The notes under the pieces were generated by a model, which made no database searches, had not been told where the DNA came from, and saw only the letters and a list, made by a program, of their open reading frames with translations. 9,286 bases of DNA from Spirochaetia bacterium (lineage in GTDB: Bacteria > Spirochaetota > Spirochaetia > Treponematales > Breznakiellaceae), in contig BNVF01000091.1 in NCBI GenBank assembly GCA_025997895.1, positions 1-9,286 on the forward strand, given 5' to 3'. Below are positions 6,799 to 9,286 of the stretch, in pieces (positions within the stretch are counted from its first letter, which is position 1; each line of letters opens with the position of its first letter). Both the position numbers and the translations under genes were made by a program.

Positions 6799-8871
6799 AT
6801 GCCTAAAGTTAAACTCACAGACCTTGTACTGAGGGACGCCCATCAGTCTCTGTTTGCCACTCGCATGGTTACCTCGGATATGCTGCCCATAGCGGATAAA
6901 CTCGACAAAGTGGGGTTCTTTGCCCTGGAAGCCTGGGGCGGCGCCACTTTTGACTCCTGCATCCGTTTTTTGAATGAAGACCCCTGGGAGCGGCTGAAAA
7001 AACTGAAAAAAGCCCTGCCCAATACCAAGATAATGATGTTGCTGCGGGGTCAGAACCTGCTGGGCTACCGGCACTATGCCGACGACGTGGTGGCCAAATT
7101 CGTGGAATATGCCGCCAAAGACGGCGTGGACATTTTCCGCATTTTCGACGCGGTAAATGACCCCCGCAACTTCAAAGCCGCCACTGAAGCCGCCAAAAAA
7201 ACCGGCAAGCACATACAGGCGGCCATTTCCTACGCTGTCACCCCGTTCCACACTATAGAGAAATACGCCGAACTGGCAAAACAATACGCCGACATAGGCG
7301 CGGACTCCATCTGTATCAAGGATATGTCCGGCCTCCTCAAGCCCTACGAGGGCTATGATCTGATAAAGGCCATCAAGAAGGTGACTGACCTTCCCATTGA
7401 AATCCATACCCACGCTACTACCGGAATGTCAGTGGCCACCCTGGTCAAATGCGCCGAGGCCGGGGCGGAAGTCCTGGATACGACCATTTCCTCCCTTGCA
7501 ATGGGTACCAGTCACAGCCCCACTGAAACCATGGTGGAAATTTTCCGGGGCACCGAATACGACACGGGCCTGGACATCAATCTGTTGCTGGAAATTGCCG
7601 CCTATTTTCGGGAAGTGCGGAAGAACTACAAAAAATTTGAATCCAGCTTCCTGGGCGCGGATACCCGCATCCTGGCGAGTCAGGTGCCTGGCGGTATGCT
7701 TTCCAATCTGGAAAGCCAGCTAAAAGAGCAAGGCGCTTCGGACAAGATCGACGCGGTGCTCAAAGAGATTGCCGTAGTGCAGAAAGATGCCGGTTACCCG
7801 CCGCTGGTAACGCCCACTAGCCAGATTGTGGGTACCCAGGCGGTGTTCAACGTGCTCTTTGGCTCATACAACCGGCTTTCCGGCGAATTCCAGGACCTCA
7901 TGGCGGGCAAGTACGGCACCTGTCCGGCTCCCAAGAACCCCGAAGTGGTTAAAAAGGCCCTTGAAGCCCTTAAAATGGAAAAAGAAATCACCCACCGCCC
8001 GGCGGATGATATTCCCCCTGAGTATAGCAAACTGGAAGAAGAGGCCAAAAAAGCTTTGGGAACCGGAACGGTCAGCCCTGAGGATGTCCTCACCTACGCC
8101 ATGTTCCCCAAAGTTGCTCCCAATTTCTTCAAAAAGCGGGCAGACGGTCCGGTGGTCTTCAAGCCCGAGGATGCCCCTGCCGCTGCTGCCCCCGCAGCCG
8201 CGCCCGGTCAGGCCGCCCGCTACACAGTGAACGTGAACGGCGCAAACTACAACGTAGTGGTCGCCCCTGCGGGAACCGTAGCGGTTGCGGCAGCTCCCGC
8301 CCCTGCGGCGGCTCCCGCTGCCGGTGCAAGCAGTGGCGGCGGTGCCACCGGAGGTGGTATCACCATCCCCGCGCCGGTAGCAGGTACCATACTGCGCTAC
8401 GCCGTTGACGAAGGCGCGGAAGTGCAGAAAGGCGATACAGTTATCATTATCGAATCCATGAAGATGGAGCTGGAAATCAAATCCACCGCCGCAGGGAAGG
8501 TTCACTTTCTGGCGGCCGCCGGAGCCCAGGTTGCGGCCCAGCAGCCGGTGGCGGACATTGGCGGGGGTGCTGCCCCTGTGGTTGCCGCACCTGCGCCGGA
8601 AGCCGCTCCTGCGGCAGCCCCGGCTGCTGCAGCGCCGTCAGGCGGCGTCGCCACTGGTGGTGGCGTTGTGTTGCCCGCGCCGGTAGCGGGTACTATCCTG
8701 CGTTACGCGGTGAATGAGGGCGCGGCGGTGCAGAAAGGCGACACGGTTATCATCATTGAGTCCATGAAAATGGAACTGGAAATCAAGGCCACTGCGGCCG
8801 GAACGGTGCATTTCCTGGCGGCCGCCGGAGCCCAGGTTGCCTCACAGCAGCCCATAGCGGAAATCGGGTGA
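6799..8871 (+). CDS. oadA: Oxaloacetate decarboxylase alpha subunit with two tandem biotinyl domains
   Basis: OadA transfers the carboxyl group of oxaloacetate to protein-bound biotin, releasing pyruvate; carboxybiotin is then decarboxylated by OadB with sodium export. The carboxyltransferase barrel (about 1-270) shows LRDAHQSLFATR (Asp13), ICIKDMSG (catalytic Lys174) and the metal ligands His203 and His205 in IHTHATTG. The conserved PYC/OADA domain (about 280-450) includes SQVPGGMLSNL and PLVTPTSQIVGTQAV. An Ala/Pro linker with the pre-biotinyl strand YTVNVNGANYNV (475-486) leads to two biotinyl domains (518-588 and 620-690), each with ESMKM; the acceptors are Lys555 and Lys657. One such domain is usual, so at 690 residues the protein is about 100 longer than the standard. 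ATG 6799 follows AGGAAGG (6788-6794); TTG 6784 overlaps the oadG stop and is less likely. A pyruvate carboxylase B subunit is the alternative, but oadG and oadB on either side argue for the sodium pump. Confidence 0.95.
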   Translation: MPKVKLTDLVLRDAHQSLFATRMVTSDMLPIADKLDKVGFFALEAWGGATFDSCIRFLNEDPWERLKKLKKALPNTKIMMLLRGQNLLGYRHYADDVVAKFVEYAAKDGVDIFRIFDAVNDPRNFKAATEAAKKTGKHIQAAISYAVTPFHTIEKYAELAKQYADIGADSICIKDMSGLLKPYEGYDLIKAIKKVTDLPIEIHTHATTGMSVATLVKCAEAGAEVLDTTISSLAMGTSHSPTETMVEIFRGTEYDTGLDINLLLEIAAYFREVRKNYKKFESSFLGADTRILASQVPGGMLSNLESQLKEQGASDKIDAVLKEIAVVQKDAGYPPLVTPTSQIVGTQAVFNVLFGSYNRLSGEFQDLMAGKYGTCPAPKNPEVVKKALEALKMEKEITHRPADDIPPEYSKLEEEAKKALGTGTVSPEDVLTYAMFPKVAPNFFKKRADGPVVFKPEDAPAAAAPAAAPGQAARYTVNVNGANYNVVVAPAGTVAVAAAPAPAAAPAAGASSGGGATGGGITIPAPVAGTILRYAVDEGAEVQKGDTVIIIESMKMELEIKSTAAGKVHFLAAAGAQVAAQQPVADIGGGAAPVVAAPAPEAAPAAAPAAAAPSGGVATGGGVVLPAPVAGTILRYAVNEGAAVQKGDTVIIIESMKMELEIKATAAGTVHFLAAAGAQVASQQPIAEIG
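8350..8562 (+). repeat. Biotinyl domain repeat, copy 1 (in oadA)
   Basis: This 71-codon unit runs from GGGITIPAPVAG to QQPVADIG and contains the biotin-acceptor motif ESMKMELEI with Lys555. It matches copy 2 at 61 of 71 residues by my alignment, without gaps. It follows an Ala/Pro/Gly-rich linker and the single pre-biotinyl strand, so this copy occupies the position of the ordinary biotin carrier. Confidence 0.9.
8656..8868 (+). repeat. Biotinyl domain repeat, copy 2 (in oadA)
   Basis: This 71-codon unit runs from GGGVVLPAPVAG to QQPIAEIG at the extreme C-terminus, with acceptor Lys657, 33 residues from the end as in ordinary biotin carriers. The spacing from copy 1 is exactly 306 bp (102 codons). 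A 31-residue Ala/Pro-rich linker (589-619) separates the copies. Differences are conservative (I/V, D/N, D/E, A/S) and many codons differ synonymously, so both copies appear to be under protein-level selection. Confidence 0.9.
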
Positions 8872-8882
8872 GGAGTATAGAA

Positions 8883-9286
8883 ATGTTAAACACAAAAAAA
8901 GATCCGGTATTTATTACCAAAATATGTCTGCTCATCCTGATAGGCGCGTTCGCGATTTCCTTTGTCAGCTCCGCCTTCAGCCCCCGGGTTCAGGCGGCAG
9001 GCAATGCTGAGCAGATAACGGACTCAACTTCGGAACTGCCATCCTTCAGGAATCTGCAGGGAATTATTCCCAACAGCAAGGATATTCCCCAGGTTACCCT
9101 GGGCAGCTTTGCAAAAAATATTGCAGAGACTACCGGTATTTATGCTTTTATACATGATATCAAAGAAGCCAAAACCCCGGCCGGTTTACCCATCACTATT
9201 AAAGGCTGGCAGGAACTGCTCATGGTTCTTGTTGGTTTCCACGTAGTGTACCTCGGTGTAGCCAAGAATTTTGAACCCCTGCTCCT
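8883..9286 (+). CDS. oadB: Oxaloacetate decarboxylase beta subunit (sodium-translocating), N-terminal part only
   Basis: The first 134 codons are in the window; the frame is open at the right edge. Residues 106-134 (IKGWQELLMVLVGFHVVYLG, then VAKNFEPLL) match the first conserved segment of OadB/GcdB/MmdB membrane decarboxylases, where a Lys-x-Phe-Glu-Pro-Leu-Leu motif follows the first helix. OadB decarboxylates carboxybiotin on OadA and couples this to sodium export. The start is ATG 8883, with AGGAG (8871-8875) 7 nt upstream and overlapping the oadA stop, so the two genes are translationally coupled. The protein carries an unusual extension: a hydrophobic segment at about 10-32 resembling a signal anchor or cleavable signal (SSAFSPRVQAAG follows), then a polar stretch to about residue 72. 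Classical OadB places the FEPLL motif roughly 40 residues from the start; here it is near residue 130. Specificity among beta subunits comes from the oadG-oadA context. Confidence 0.87.
   Translation, partial: MLNTKKDPVFITKICLLILIGAFAISFVSSAFSPRVQAAGNAEQITDSTSELPSFRNLQGIIPNSKDIPQVTLGSFAKNIAETTGIYAFIHDIKEAKTPAGLPITIKGWQELLMVLVGFHVVYLGVAKNFEPLL

Noticed and set aside
6478..7413. Minus-strand open frame of 311 codons opposite oadG and the start of oadA
   Set aside because: It lies antisense to well-supported OadG and OadA motifs, covers both oad start regions and the promoter, and has no recognisable domain.
8170..8340. GCC/CCC-rich low-complexity DNA as a possible satellite or recombination repeat
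   Set aside because: It encodes the flexible Ala/Pro linker expected before a biotin carrier and shows no regular repeat unit at the DNA level.
7864..8505. Minus-strand open frame of 213 codons opposite the OadA linker
   Set aside because: Its Gly/Arg-rich repeats are simply the complement of the Ala/Pro codons in the OadA linker.

Overview
The window reads as a compact piece of chromosome from a fermentative anaerobic bacterium, most likely a spirochaete close to Treponema. This rests on the style of the OmpA-like protein (a non-canonical peptidoglycan-binding loop behind a Treponema-like N-terminal region), a large Cache-type chemoreceptor, the sodium-pump decarboxylase operon, and TTG/GTG starts in a moderately GC-rich background. 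The assignment is inference. No rRNA, tRNA, CRISPR array, insertion sequence or phage gene was seen.

Left part, minus strand (1-1831): an outer-membrane-type protein with a signal peptide, cut by the left window edge, lies immediately downstream of an exported OmpA-family protein. The two are in the same reading frame, and the stop codon of the first touches the GTG start of the second, so they form a translationally tight cell-envelope pair. An AT-rich 66-bp gap upstream of the OmpA gene holds a perfect 8-bp inverted repeat that probably lies in its promoter.

Middle, minus strand (1832-6381): a second minus-strand operon reads methyl-accepting chemotaxis protein, then phosphoglucomutase/phosphomannomutase, then a DEDDh 3'-5' exonuclease. 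Junctions are 14 bp and 3 bp. A sigma70-like promoter lies in front of the chemoreceptor gene.

Right part, plus strand (6490-9286): a divergent operon oadG-oadA-oadB encodes the membrane-bound, biotin-dependent, sodium-pumping oxaloacetate decarboxylase. OadG is the small membrane anchor. OadA carries the carboxyltransferase and biotin carrier. OadB, cut by the right edge, is the membrane decarboxylase that exports sodium. Free energy from oxaloacetate decarboxylation to pyruvate would be stored as a sodium gradient. The stand-out feature is that OadA ends in two nearly identical biotinyl domains in tandem, each with an intact biotin-acceptor lysine, where the classical subunit has one. OadB also has an unusually long N-terminal extension with its own hydrophobic segment.

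The 163-bp region between the chemoreceptor and oadG holds both divergent promoters and several short dyads, and could be a shared control region. No wholly new system is evident. The most interesting leads are the doubled biotin carrier, the OadB extension, the altered OmpA loop, and the intergenic dyads.
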